Assembly: GCA_005885405.1 (NCBI GenBank)
Contig: VAYN01000013.1
Location: 181,594 to 242,301, forward strand
DNA: 60,708 nucleotides
From: Actinomycetota bacterium
GTDB taxonomy: Bacteria > Actinomycetota > Thermoleophilia > Solirubrobacterales > 70-9
Reading direction: 5' to 3'
A program made the translations under genes and the position numbers. Positions 50,745 to 59,496 of this stretch are shown piece by piece; position 1 is the stretch's first letter; every line of letters begins with the position of its first letter. The notes under the pieces are model-generated. The model was not told the DNA's origin. It saw only the letters and a list, made by a program, of their open reading frames with translations, and ran no database searches.

Positions 50745-51623
50745 GTGGGTAGCCCCGAGACCGAGCCCTCCGTCACCGAAGTCGCCGCCACCGGTGTGCC
50801 CGACGACGCCGACGACCTCCGCGGCTACCACTTCAGCCGCCTAATGCGGACGCCGCTGACGCTGGTCCTGATCGCCGCACTGACGGCCGTCGTCTTCGTC
50901 GCCTGCCTGATCTTCATCGGCGCCCTGGTCGGAGCCGGGGGCGCGATCGTCACCCTGCTGCTGGGGGTCGTGATCGTCTTCGTGATCGCCGACCAGCGCG
51001 CCGCCAACGACTTCTTCGAGGTCTACGCGGAGCAGCGGGGGCTCACCCTGATCCACGAGCGCGGGCGGCTGCCGCAGGCGACGCCGCTGCTGCGCAAGGG
51101 CGATGACCGCTACACCGAGCGAACCATGACCGGGCGGCTCGCCGACAGCGTCCACGGCACCCTCGCCCTCTTCACCTACGAGGAAGAGACGACGAACAGC
51201 GAGGGACAGAGCGAGACCAACTACTACCGCTACACCGTCGGCTTCACCCAGGTCGACGAGTGCGCCGAGCGCGTGCCGGAGCTCTACTGCCAGCGCAAGT
51301 TCGGGCTGCGGGCGCTGGAGAAGTTCGAGGACGTCTTCCGCACCAAGAAAGAGCGGGTGAAGCTGGAGAGTGAGGTCCTCGATCGCAAGTACGAGATCTT
51401 TGCCGGCACCGAGCAGGACGCCGTCTGGCTGCGCCGGCTCTTCTCGCCCACCTTCATCGTCTGGCTGACCGACTCGGCGCCGGACAAGTTCGCCTTCGAG
51501 CTGGTCGACGGCAACCTCTGCTGCTACGTCAACGGCCACCAGGACGACGCCGAGGGTCTCGACAGCGTCGCCGTCGCCACCGGCGCCGTCGCGACGCGGC
51601 TGCGCGAAGAGGCGCTGGAGTAG
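50745..51623 (+). CDS. two-helix membrane protein of unknown function
   Basis: A 292-residue protein divergent from mraZ. Two adjacent membrane helices (about 38-83, LTLVLIAALTAVVFVACLIFIG and IVTLLLGVVIVFVIA) follow a Glu/Asp-rich N-terminus. The ~200-residue cytoplasmic part begins FFEVYAEQRGLTLIHERGRLPQATPLLRKG and has mixed alpha/beta character. It resembles actinobacterial membrane proteins with a large soluble domain, but no named family is recognised. GTG start within the mraZ upstream region. Function unknown. Confidence 0.75.
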   Translation: MGSPETEPSVTEVAATGVPDDADDLRGYHFSRLMRTPLTLVLIAALTAVVFVACLIFIGALVGAGGAIVTLLLGVVIVFVIADQRAANDFFEVYAEQRGLTLIHERGRLPQATPLLRKGDDRYTERTMTGRLADSVHGTLALFTYEEETTNSEGQSETNYYRYTVGFTQVDECAERVPELYCQRKFGLRALEKFEDVFRTKKERVKLESEVLDRKYEIFAGTEQDAVWLRRLFSPTFIVWLTDSAPDKFAFELVDGNLCCYVNGHQDDAEGLDSVAVATGAVATRLREEALE

Positions 51624-51625
51624 TT

Positions 51626-52360
51626 CTAGAACCCGCTGAGCAAGGTGCCGGCGTTGGCGATCAGGCCAGCGGTGATCATCAGCAGCACCGAGGGGACGAG
51701 CACGAGGGCGACGACGAGCTGAATCTTCGGGGCGGCGCGGGCGGCGCGATCCTCCACCTCGCGGCGACTGTCGCGGCGCAGGGCGGTGGCCTGGCGGCGG
51801 AGCTGGTCGGCGAGGGGCGAGCCGAGCTGGCGCGAGCGTTCGATCGCCGCGACCAGCCGCGCCAGCTCGGGTCCGGGAACGCGGGTCCGGAGGGAGCGGA
51901 GGGCCTCACCGAGCGCCGTCCCGCAGGAGATCTCGGCAAGGGTGAGGCGCATCTCCTCGGCCAGCGGACCCTCCCCCGCCCGCGCCAGCTCTTCGAGGCC
52001 GGCGGCGGGGCCGCGTCCGGATCCAGCGCTGACCGCGAGCAGGTCAAGGGCATCCGGCAGCGCCGCAACGAGACGGCGGTGGCGCCGCCGAGCTCGGCGC
52101 TCCCGCAGCACGTCTGGAGCGAGGAAGCCGCCGAGCGGCAGGCCAACTGCAACCAGGATCACCGTCCGGCCAGGCGCTGCGGGCGCGGCGAATAGGGCGA
52201 CGACACCACCAGCCACCGCACCCAGGGCCTTGCTCGCCAGCAGATCCGGAAGCGACAGTCGCAGACCCAGCGACGAGACAAGCCGACTCGGCGCCAGCTC
52301 CCTGGCCCCCGCCGCGCCGAACAGGACCGCCACCGCAGCCAGCAGCCCGGCTCCGCTCAC
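51626..52360 (-). CDS. tadC: Tad pilus inner-membrane platform protein TadC
   Basis: GspF-like (T2SSF) protein: ALPDALDLLAVSAGSGRGPAAGLEELA, the GTALGEALRSL segment and C-terminal helices (IQLVVALVLVPSVLLMITAGLI). 244 residues. Its start overlaps the tadB stop by 4 bp. Together with TadB and CpaF it would drive assembly of Flp-type pili. Confidence 0.85.
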   Translation of the reverse strand: MSGAGLLAAVAVLFGAAGARELAPSRLVSSLGLRLSLPDLLASKALGAVAGGVVALFAAPAAPGRTVILVAVGLPLGGFLAPDVLRERRARRRHRRLVAALPDALDLLAVSAGSGRGPAAGLEELARAGEGPLAEEMRLTLAEISCGTALGEALRSLRTRVPGPELARLVAAIERSRQLGSPLADQLRRQATALRRDSRREVEDRAARAAPKIQLVVALVLVPSVLLMITAGLIANAGTLLSGF

Positions 52361-53199
52361 TCGATCACCTGCGAGAGCCGTCTGATCCCGAGGAAGCCGA
52401 GCAGTTGCAGCACCGCCGCCAGCACGAGAAGGACCGTCGCCGGGGGCGAGGCCAGCAGCCCGGAGAGGAAGCTTGGCTCCAGCAGCTCGGCGAAGAGCGC
52501 CCCGCCGGTCGGCATCGCTACCACCAGCAGCCCGGTGAAGCGCGCCTGTGCCGTCGCCGACCTGGCGTCCTCGGCGACGCGCTCCTGCTCGGCGGCCGCG
52601 GCGGCGAAACGCCGCAGCAGTCCCGCAAGGTCGCCGCCGGCGAGCCGCTGGCTGAGGAGGGCGGCCACCAGCGCATCGACCCGCTGCGAGCGCATCCGCC
52701 GTCGCCAGCGGGCGGGCACGTCGCCGGTCGCCGCACCGAGCTCCAGCTCACCGGCCAGCTGCGCCAACTCGCTCGCGGCCGGGCCGTCGAGCGAGCCGAC
52801 CGCGCTGGCCAGCGAGCCGCGCAGCGAGCGACCGGCGCTGAGCGAGTCGGCGACCGCCGTCGCCACTTCGGCCAGCGAGCGCTCGACCCGCCGGCGGTAA
52901 CGTCGGCGGCGGCCGGCGATCGCCGATCCCACTGCCGCCGGTCCGGCGACCGCGAGGGGCAGCGCCAGCGCCCACCCAGCGAAGAACCAACCGCAGACGG
53001 CGGCTAGACCGGTGGCGAGCGCCGCCAGCCGCCGACGCTCCAAGCTCGATGGCGCGTAGCCCTCGCGATCGACGCGCCGCAGCGGCTCCAGCGCGAGCCG
53101 GACCCAGGCCGCGGCGGCGGGGCTGGCCAGCAGCGCCTCCCGCACAGCCACCGCCCCGAGTCCTCCCGCGGCTGCCGCGATAAGGGCGGCGGGGGTCAC
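52357..53199 (-). CDS. tadB: Tad pilus inner-membrane platform protein TadB
   Basis: Second GspF-like platform subunit, 280 residues: helices near the N-terminus ([23 protein letters not shown]), a T2SSF domain with [23 protein letters not shown] and [25 protein letters not shown], and two terminal helices. Start overlaps the cpaF stop by 4 bp. Confidence 0.85.
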   Translation of the reverse strand: MTPAALIAAAAGGLGAVAVREALLASPAAAAWVRLALEPLRRVDREGYAPSSLERRRLAALATGLAAVCGWFFAGWALALPLAVAGPAAVGSAIAGRRRRYRRRVERSLAEVATAVADSLSAGRSLRGSLASAVGSLDGPAASELAQLAGELELGAATGDVPARWRRRMRSQRVDALVAALLSQRLAGGDLAGLLRRFAAAAAEQERVAEDARSATAQARFTGLLVVAMPTGGALFAELLEPSFLSGLLASPPATVLLVLAAVLQLLGFLGIRRLSQVIE

Positions 53200-54238
53200 C
53201 TCACCTCCGCGATCTCGGTGACCCGCCGCGCCCCATCGGCCTCGCGCTGCAGGTGGACGACGAGGTCGATGCCGCGGCGAACCTGCTCGGCGATCGCCTC
53301 GTGGGGCAGGCCGACCCCTGCCATCAGCGCCAACGTCTCCAGGCGGGCGAGTGCATCACGGGGCGAGTTCGCGTGGACGGTCGAGAGAGAACCGTCGTGG
53401 CCGGTGTTGAGCGCGGTCAGCAGATCGAGCGCCTCTATCCCCCGCACCTCGCCGATCACGATTCGGTCGGGACGCATCCGCAGCGCGTTTCGCAACAGGT
53501 CGCGGATCGAGACCTCACCGCGCCCCTCCACCCCCGCCGGCCGGCTCTCCAGCCTGACGACATGGGGCTGTTGCAGCCTCAGCTCGGCCGCATCCTCAAT
53601 CGTCACCACCCGCTCCTCGGCGCCGATGAAGCTGGAGAGGGCGTTCAGCAGGGTCGTCTTGCCCGAACCGGTGCCGCCGCTGACGAGGACGCTGCGGCGG
53701 CCAGCCACCGCCGCCTCCAGCCGCTGCCGCTGGTCGATGGTCAAGGTCCCCAGCTCGACCAGCTCGTCCGGGCCGGGCCGGGAGGCGCCGAAGCGGCGGA
53801 TCGAGAGCGTGCGAGGCGCGCGTCGACCATCGGGCTGAGCTCGTCAACCCGCCGGCCGAGCGGCGCCAGGATCCGCTCGATCGCGTTCCGCAACTCCTCC
53901 TCGCTCTCGAAGACCACCTCGGTCGGCTCGAGCCTGCCCCGACGCTCGACGAAGACGCGATCGTGCCGGTTGACCATCACCTCCTCTACCGCCGGATCGG
54001 CGAGCAGCGCCTCGAGTGGGCCGAGGCCGACGCTGTCGCGGATGATTCGCTCAACCACGACCTGGCGCAGTTCCGGCGGCAGGATCGCGGCGTGCTCCTC
54101 GACCAGTGCCTGAGCCGAATCCTCAAGCGCTTGTTCTGGCGCCCGACCGGCGGCGGCCTCGGCGCGGCGGCGATCGACCAGCCGCTCACGGATCCGCGCA
54201 GCGAGCTCGGCGACGTCCTTCTCGCGCTGGTCGCTCAT
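53196..54238 (-). pseudogene. cpaF: Tad secretion ATPase CpaF, frameshifted by a ~50-bp deletion
   Basis: Type II/IV secretion ATPase energising the Tad pilus. The N-terminal part (MSDQREKDVAELAARI... to [12 protein letters not shown], residue 142, ending at 53813) and the C-terminal part ([22 protein letters not shown], Walker [14 protein letters not shown], the Walker B-like region and IALMAGV-type helices) are in different frames. The conserved stretch between DARL and LSIRRFG, usually about 18 residues, is missing, so about 50 bp was lost near 53812. As given, no complete ATPase is encoded. Neighbouring tad genes are intact. Confidence 0.88.
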
Positions 54239-54888
54239 CGGCCACCCACCGGGATCACCGTGATCCGGCGGGCGAAGCTCTCGGCCGCCAGCAGGCGCAG
54301 CGCTTGAGCACGGGTGAGGCCGAGGGTCACGTTCGCTTCGCCCGGCTCACCTTCTCCCCCCGCGCCCAGGGCCAGCAGTGGGACCGCCGCGGCTGCGACA
54401 TAGGTGCGGCCGTCGCCGGAGCCCGCCGGTTCGGTCGTCACCACTACGTCGACCTTTGAGCCAACCGGCTGGGCGCCGAAGGCGGAGAGGGCCCCGGCGC
54501 CGCCGACGCTGAGTTCGACCGGTCGCCTCCCTTGTCCGATACCGGGGTCAGCGCGACGGGAGTCGGGCGGGCGCAGCTGCGTCGCCATCAGGTAGGAGCC
54601 GGCTGGGACAGTTGCGGCCGCAACAAGACCGATCGTTTCGGCCGGATCAACCAGGGCCGCGGGCGGGACGAAGCGAACCGGAACCTGCCTGACCTCAAGA
54701 ACTGCGGCGGCGGCGCGTGAGTCAATCGGCTCTCCCTCGCGGAGGTCCTCGCTCGTAACGACAACAGCTCTCATCTCGCCGTAGCCCCGAGCGACGCTTC
54801 TGCCGTATCCGTCGGCGATCGCCGCTGCCGCGACGGCGGCCACGCATGCCGCGACGAGGAAGGCAACGGCGCGACTGCGGCGACTCAT
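54235..54888 (-). CDS. cpaB: Flp pilus assembly protein CpaB (RcpC)
   Basis: A 217-residue exported protein. ATG at 54886-54888 overlaps the histidine kinase stop. N-terminal membrane anchor (AVAFLVAACVAAVAAAAIA), a SAF domain (MRAVVVTSEDLREGEPIDSRA) and an RcpC/CpaB domain (VELSVGGAGALSAFGAQPVGSKVDVVVTT). It is a probable periplasmic/extracytoplasmic part of the Tad machine. Confidence 0.85.
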   Translation of the reverse strand: MSRRSRAVAFLVAACVAAVAAAAIADGYGRSVARGYGEMRAVVVTSEDLREGEPIDSRAAAAVLEVRQVPVRFVPPAALVDPAETIGLVAAATVPAGSYLMATQLRPPDSRRADPGIGQGRRPVELSVGGAGALSAFGAQPVGSKVDVVVTTEPAGSGDGRTYVAAAAVPLLALGAGGEGEPGEANVTLGLTRAQALRLLAAESFARRITVIPVGGR

Positions 54889-55592
54889 CCGCGTCCCTCG
54901 CCCAGCGGCAGGATCAGGCGGGCCTCGGTTCCCGCCTCGGAGCGGCCGAGCCGGAAACTGCCGCCGTGCCGGGCCGCCGCCTGGCGGACGACGGCGAGTC
55001 CGTGTCCGTGGCGATTCCGCCCGCCGAACCGCTTCCACGCGACGCGAGAGGCAGTGGGCGCAGCGACAGGCCCCTGATCTCGGACCGTCAAGCGCAAAAC
55101 GCTGCCGTCGACGCAGGCGGTGACATCGATCGCGCCGCTACCGTGCTGAAGGCTGTTGCTGATCAAGTTGTCCACCGCTTGAGCGAGGGCGATCCGGTCG
55201 CCGCGAAGCACCGCATCGTCTCCTGACCACCGCAAATCCAAGGCCCGGCGGAGGTTCTCCGCCGCCGGTCGCCAGCGGTCAACGGCCGTCTCGACGAATG
55301 ACCTCACCGGAAAGGAAGCCACCTCCATCCCGGTCCGCTCGCCGTTGATCTCGCGGTCGAGTCGCTCGACTGCAGCGACCGCCAGCTCAAGCGAAGCTTC
55401 GTACGCGGAACCGGCTCCGGCGCTGGAGGAGAGCGAAAAGCAGAGCACCTGCAGGGGCCGGCGCAGCTCGTGCATGGCGGCGTTGAGACCACTGCGGCGA
55501 CGCCCCTCGCGGAGCGCGACGAACCCGCCTGCCATCGCGAAGGAGGCGGCCATCGGCACCCCGGCGGCGACGGCGGATAGCTCGATCGTCAT
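54885..55592 (-). CDS. histidine kinase without a recognisable sensor domain
   Basis: A 235-residue kinase: one N-terminal membrane segment (about 7-27), a HisKA-like helix pair with His41 in AAMHELRRPLQVL, and a HATPase domain with N-box DNLISNSLQHG, DQGPVA and GGRNRHGHGLAVVRQAA. Nothing is left for a sensor. First gene of the tad operon. The matching response regulator may be at 56605-57318. Confidence 0.82.
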   Translation of the reverse strand: MTIELSAVAAGVPMAASFAMAGGFVALREGRRRSGLNAAMHELRRPLQVLCFSLSSSAGAGSAYEASLELAVAAVERLDREINGERTGMEVASFPVRSFVETAVDRWRPAAENLRRALDLRWSGDDAVLRGDRIALAQAVDNLISNSLQHGSGAIDVTACVDGSVLRLTVRDQGPVAAPTASRVAWKRFGGRNRHGHGLAVVRQAAARHGGSFRLGRSEAGTEARLILPLGEGRG

Positions 55593-55962
55593 GCCTTAAA
55601 CCCCTGACCTCTCGCTCATGGAGGCACAAGGGCCGCGGCTGTGAATTGTCTCCCCCCGCCCGCATGTTCTCCGTACGCAAAAAGCGAAAAGGAGCCGTTA
55701 GCGCACGCACGCCCGTCCCTCGTCGCGGTCTCGGCCAGGCGCATCGGAGGGACGGGCGCGATCAATAAGACCCAAGCGAGAACAGGACAGTTCCCAAAGT
55801 CTTTTTTGCGAAGTGGAACCGAATACAGAAGTCGAATTTCTTTACTGCATTTTCTTCTCGGAAAATGATTTTCCCGGGAGCGTTTTGGAATACTTGTCTA
55901 GTAACTCGGATCCTTTGCCACCCCAAACGTCCCCGTCCGAGTAAAAAAACGGAGGTTCTCCT
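55593..55962. other. intergenic region with lower G+C and two inverted repeats
   Basis: Divergent gap between the histidine kinase and the ArsR-like gene. It contains IR GCCCGTCCCTC/GAGGGACGGGC (55711-55721, 55747-55757) and the palindrome at 55860-55874. The 55795-55960 part is clearly AT-richer than the surroundings. ACTCGGA/TCCGAGT arms near 55904-55948 precede a run of A. No convincing gene or Flp pilin was found here. Confidence 0.6.
55860..55874. promoter_or_regulatory. 15-bp perfect palindrome upstream of the ArsR-like gene
   Basis: GGAAAAT-G-ATTTTCC in an AT-rich stretch, ~90 bp before the TTG start of the regulator. It is a natural operator candidate for that winged-helix protein or for the response regulator. 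Confidence 0.5.
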
Positions 55963-56556
55963 TTGCCACAGTCCCGCACTTCTCCAGAGGGCATCACCCA
56001 GCAGGTAGCCAAGGCCCTGGCTCACCCGCTGCGCGTTCGGATCCTCAGCTCCCTGCATAAAGGGATCTCGAGCCCAAACCAGCTTGCCCAAGAACTCGGC
56101 GAGCCGTTGGGCAACGTCAGCTACCACGTGAAAACGCTGCTCGAGTACGACTGCGTCGAACTGGTCAAAACCGAGCCGCGCCGCGGGGCGGTCGAGCACT
56201 TCTACCGCGCCACCGACCGCGCCTTCCTCAGCGACTCCGACTGGGCGAAGATCCCGGCCTCGGCTCGCAAGGGAATCTCCGGCTCGATCCTCGAGTCGAT
56301 TGGCCAGAGCGCGACTGAGGCGATGGCCGACGGAACGATCGAGGCGCGCAGCGACTCCCACCTCTCCGACACCCCCCTCCTCCTCGACGAGAAGGGCTGG
56401 AAAGACCTCAACAAGGTCCTCGCCGAGACGGTGAAGGAGGCGACCAAGATCCAGAAGGAAGCCGGCAAACGCCTCAGCAGCAAGAAAGACGGGATCACCA
56501 GCAAGCTGGCGATCATGCACTTCGAGGTGCCCGCCGCCAAGGGCAAGAAGAAGTAG
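55963..56556 (+). CDS. ArsR/HTH_20-type winged-helix regulator
   Basis: A 197-residue transcription factor. The N-terminal ~90 residues are a winged helix of the ArsR type (QVAKALAHPLRVRILSSLHKGISSPNQLAQELGEPLGNVSYHVKTL); the C-terminal half is helical and ends in basic residues (AAKGKKK). No metal-binding ELCV motif is seen. TTG start is strongly supported by GGAGG 7 nt upstream. Sits alone between the tad/kinase operon and the response regulator, facing them. Ligand unknown. Confidence 0.85.
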   Translation: MPQSRTSPEGITQQVAKALAHPLRVRILSSLHKGISSPNQLAQELGEPLGNVSYHVKTLLEYDCVELVKTEPRRGAVEHFYRATDRAFLSDSDWAKIPASARKGISGSILESIGQSATEAMADGTIEARSDSHLSDTPLLLDEKGWKDLNKVLAETVKEATKIQKEAGKRLSSKKDGITSKLAIMHFEVPAAKGKKK

Positions 56557-56604
56557 CGACCTATGGGGGCGGCATCCCTGGGCGAGGGATGCCGCCGCCG
56601 GCTC

Positions 56605-57318
56605 CTAGCCGGCGATCAGCCGGTAACCGATCCCCCAGCAGTTGACGACGAACCGTCCTCCCTCGGGGTCGAGGCTCCTTCGCAGCCGGCTCGCATGTGA
56701 ATCCAACGTCCTCGTCTTCGACGGCCCTTTGTAGGCCCAGACGGCGTCGAGCAGCTCTTCCTTCGTGAAGACCCTCGTCGGGTCCGCGGAGAGGGCCCGC
56801 AGGAGGTCGAATTCCTTGATCGTCAGGTGGACTTCGCGACCGCCGACCGTAACCCGGCGGCGGAGCGGGTCGATGATGAGGTCGCCGATCCGCCTTGGCC
56901 CGTCCTGGGCGTGGCCGCGCCGACGAAGTACGGCCCGGATCCGCGCCCGCAGCTCGGGGTAGCGGAAGGGCTTCACGAGGTAATCGTCGGCGCCGGAGTC
57001 GAGGCCGCGCACCCGGTCGGTCTCGCCGTTGCGGCCGGTGAGGACAACCACCGGCAGGCGCGGGTCGAAGCGGGAGTCGATCCCGTCGGCCTCGCGGATC
57101 TCCCGCAGGACGTCGAGCCCGGAGGCATCGGGGAGCGAGAGGTCGAGGAGGAGCAGGTCGGGGTGGTTGTAGCGGCAGAGGCGTAGGGCATCTGAGGCGC
57201 AGGGGGCGGGCATGACGCCGAAGCGATCGGCGGCGAGGTGCTCGCAAAGCAGGTCTAGGGTTACGTCGTCGTCCTCGCAGACGACCAGGCTGGCTATCTC
57301 TTCTCGTTGGGGGAGCAT
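56605..57318 (-). CDS. OmpR-family response regulator
   Basis: A 237-residue two-domain regulator: receiver with acidic DDD cluster (about 16-18), phosphoacceptor Asp59 and Lys116, and a C-terminal winged helix (about 138-237, LTIKEFDLLRALSADPTRVFTKEELLDAVW). ATG at 57316-57318; the longer upstream frame is unrelated. Its 5' end overlaps the 3' end of the DUF192 gene by 25 bp. Likely partner of the kinase at 54885-55592. Confidence 0.92.
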   Translation of the reverse strand: MLPQREEIASLVVCEDDDVTLDLLCEHLAADRFGVMPAPCASDALRLCRYNHPDLLLLDLSLPDASGLDVLREIREADGIDSRFDPRLPVVVLTGRNGETDRVRGLDSGADDYLVKPFRYPELRARIRAVLRRRGHAQDGPRRIGDLIIDPLRRRVTVGGREVHLTIKEFDLLRALSADPTRVFTKEELLDAVWAYKGPSKTRTLDSHASRLRRSLDPEGGRFVVNCWGIGYRLIAG

Positions 57319-57623
57319 GGTGGTGCTAAGCCGCCAGCGGCCCCGGTCTCTCCCCCCTGCGCTGCGGGAATCTCCAAAACCGCGGCTGCGCCACGCTGCC
57401 AGGCGAGCCGCCGCGGCGGTACCGAGCGGCGCACGGAGATCACCCCGCCCTCCCGGTCGAGGAAGTAGAGGTCGAGGGCGAAGCGCATCCCGAAGGTGTG
57501 GACGCTGGAGCAGCGCGGGATCAATAGGCCTGGGCCTGCCTCGCTGCGCTCGAGCCGGCTCAGTCCGCGCCGCCTGGTTCGGAAACCTTTTGCAACGGGG
57601 ACAGGTTGGGGAAGATGATCCAC
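57294..57623 (-). CDS. DUF192 family protein
   Basis: A 109-residue protein with the DUF192 signature GLLIPRCSSVHTFGMRFALDLYFLDREGGV. Function unknown; such genes are often near Tad pili. It starts GTG, upstream of and overlapping the response regulator by 25 bp, so both may be co-transcribed. The last ~15 residues may be spurious. Confidence 0.7.
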   Translation of the reverse strand: MDHLPQPVPVAKGFRTRRRGLSRLERSEAGPGLLIPRCSSVHTFGMRFALDLYFLDREGGVISVRRSVPPRRLAWQRGAAAVLEIPAAQGGETGAAGGLAPPCSPNEKR

Positions 57624-57664
57624 CCTTGCCTAAGCCTCGGGCGGGCGGACTTCTCCCCCTACCG

Positions 57665-58597
57665 ATGACCGCCAAGCCGAAAGTCGCGATCTTCAGCCCC
57701 AACCCGATGGTCTCGATCGCGATCGAGTCCTTCAGCGCCGACGGCGGCGACGACATCCACATCCACCCCGCCGGCCAAGGCGTCTGGGTGGCGCGGATGG
57801 CAGCTGAGCTCGGGGCCGAACCGGTTCTCTGCAGCTTCATCGGCGGCGAGGTCGGCACCGTCCTGCGACCGCTACTGGAGGAGATGCCGATCGAGCTGCG
57901 GCTGGTCGAGTCGGCTGAGCCAAGCGGCGCCTACATCCACGACCGCCGCAGCGGCGAGCGCGAGCCGATCTCCCAGAGCGCGGCGCTGCCGGCCTCGCGC
58001 CACGAGGTCGACGACCTTTTCTCGGTCACTGTCGCGGCGGCGCTCGAGTGCGACCTACTCGCCGTCTGCGGCCCCTATCCAGACAACACGATCCCGCTCG
58101 AGATCTACGGCGGCCTCGTCGCCGACGTCAAGTCGAACGGAAAGCCGGTCGTCGTCGACCTCTCCTCGCCGCGCCTCGACAGCGCCCTCGAGGGCGGTCC
58201 CGACCTGGTGAAGATCAACGACTGGCAGATCGCCGGCTTCATCTCCGATGCCGTCGACACCGAGGAGCGGATGCGGGCGGCGATGGAACGGGTGCAGGCG
58301 AAAGGCGCGGACAGCGTGATAGTCACCCGCGCCGGCGACCCCGCCCTGGCTCTGCGCGACGGCGAGTTCACCGAGCTGAAGCCACCGAAGTTCGAGCGCG
58401 GCAGTCGCGAGGGCTGCGGCGACTCGATGATGGGCGCCCTGGCGGCGACGATCGCCGCCGGGCGCGAGTGGGAGGACGTCCTGCGTCTCAGCGCCGCCGC
58501 CGGCGCGACCAACTTCCTCCGCGCCGGCCTCGGCACCGGCTCCCGCGCTGTAATCGAGGAGCTCGCCCCGCGGGTCGAATTGCGACCGCTGGACTAG
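57665..58597 (+). CDS. PfkB-family sugar kinase
   Basis: A 310-residue ribokinase-fold kinase. N-terminal GQGVWVARMAAELGAE corresponds to PfkB motif 1, and REGCGDSMMGAL (248-259) to motif 2 with catalytic Asp253; the GAGD is altered to GCGD. Similar to the 1-phosphofructokinase/tagatose-6-phosphate kinase branch. Substrate unknown. ATG at 57665 after CTACCG. Convergent 4-bp overlap with the PHP phosphatase. Confidence 0.83.
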   Translation: MTAKPKVAIFSPNPMVSIAIESFSADGGDDIHIHPAGQGVWVARMAAELGAEPVLCSFIGGEVGTVLRPLLEEMPIELRLVESAEPSGAYIHDRRSGEREPISQSAALPASRHEVDDLFSVTVAAALECDLLAVCGPYPDNTIPLEIYGGLVADVKSNGKPVVVDLSSPRLDSALEGGPDLVKINDWQIAGFISDAVDTEERMRAAMERVQAKGADSVIVTRAGDPALALRDGEFTELKPPKFERGSREGCGDSMMGALAATIAAGREWEDVLRLSAAAGATNFLRAGLGTGSRAVIEELAPRVELRPLD

Positions 58598-59325
58598 ATC
58601 CGCGGCTCGAACGGAACCTCGAGCGGGTCGCCGGAAACGATCGCGTTCGGTGCCGTCTCGGCGATCCAGCCGAGGTGCGGCGCCAGCCACTCGATCTCGC
58701 GCAGGCGCTCGAGCGCCGGGCTGATCCGCAGCGGGCGGCCGCCGAGGACCGTGTGGGCGTCGCTGCTGAGGACGTGGACGAGGCCCTTCTCGGCCATCGC
58801 CAGCATCCCCGCGGCCATGTTCTCGCGCAGGAAGAAGTCGGCGGTGGCCTGGATCAGCGCCCCCTCCTCCACCAGCGCTGCCATCCGCTCGAACATGTCG
58901 GCTGAGAGGTGGCGCTCGGGGTGGGCGATGATCGTGCGGTGGCCGCGGTCGGCGAGGTAGGCGACCCGGCGCAGGAGGCTGTCGTCGAGCGGCCCTGGCG
59001 CCGGCTCGAGCAGGATCCAGCCGCCGCCGCCAAGGGAGAGCAGCATTAGCTCCTCCTCGCTCAGCCCCTCGACCGCGGTCTCGGCGACCTCGCCGCCCTG
59101 GAGGATCCGCACCGCGACCAGTTCCTGCTCCAGCTTCGCGTTCAGCCCCGCCACCCGGCCCGCCAGCTCTTCGATGCGGACGTCGTGGTCGTGGCGGATG
59201 TGCGGGGTCGCGCAGACGGCTTCGATCCCATCGGCCTCCGCCTGTCGCGCCATCGCGACGCTGTCGTCGGCGTCGCGGGCGCCGTCGTCGATCGCGTCGA
59301 GGATGTGGCAGTGCAGGTCGATCAC
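58594..59325 (-). CDS. CpsB/CapC-type PHP tyrosine phosphatase
   Basis: A 243-residue metal-dependent phosphatase of the PHP fold; in Gram-positives it counteracts capsule tyrosine kinases. GTG at 59323-59325 (MIDLHCHILDAIDDGARD) puts the metal-binding HCH at residues 5-7; AHPERH and LSSDAH supply further ligands. No tyrosine kinase lies in the window. Longer in-frame upstream sequence is antisense to the next gene. Confidence 0.88.
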   Translation of the reverse strand: MIDLHCHILDAIDDGARDADDSVAMARQAEADGIEAVCATPHIRHDHDVRIEELAGRVAGLNAKLEQELVAVRILQGGEVAETAVEGLSEEELMLLSLGGGGWILLEPAPGPLDDSLLRRVAYLADRGHRTIIAHPERHLSADMFERMAALVEEGALIQATADFFLRENMAAGMLAMAEKGLVHVLSSDAHTVLGGRPLRISPALERLREIEWLAPHLGWIAETAPNAIVSGDPLEVPFEPRI

Positions 59326-59359
59326 GGCGTTTCCCGTCGATTCGACTACCCAATTCGCC

Positions 59360-59406
59360 CCTGAAGGCGTGCAACCTTTCCTTCCGGGTGCAACCACGCG
59401 TTCAGG
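59360..59406. promoter_or_regulatory. inverted repeat and GTGCAACC direct repeats between divergent genes
   Basis: CCTGAAGGCGTG (59360-59371) and CACGCGTTCAGG (59395-59406) pair at 11 of 12 positions. Two GTGCAACC copies (59369-59376, 59388-59395) lie within. It sits between the divergent CpsB gene and the 59497 gene and could be a shared operator. Confidence 0.45.
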
Positions 59407-59496
59407 CATGGGCCCGAACAGGCACGTCTCTACGATGATCGGCAAGATCATGGACCTGCTCACGCCGGGCTTGCGTGAGTGGACTGGCTTCAACTC

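Noticed and set aside
55762-56520. 252-codon frame opposite the ArsR-like gene, or a small Flp pilin in the gap
   Set aside because: The frame is antisense to a clear winged-helix gene; no signal with the Flp G/xxxxE(Y) processing motif was found in the gap.
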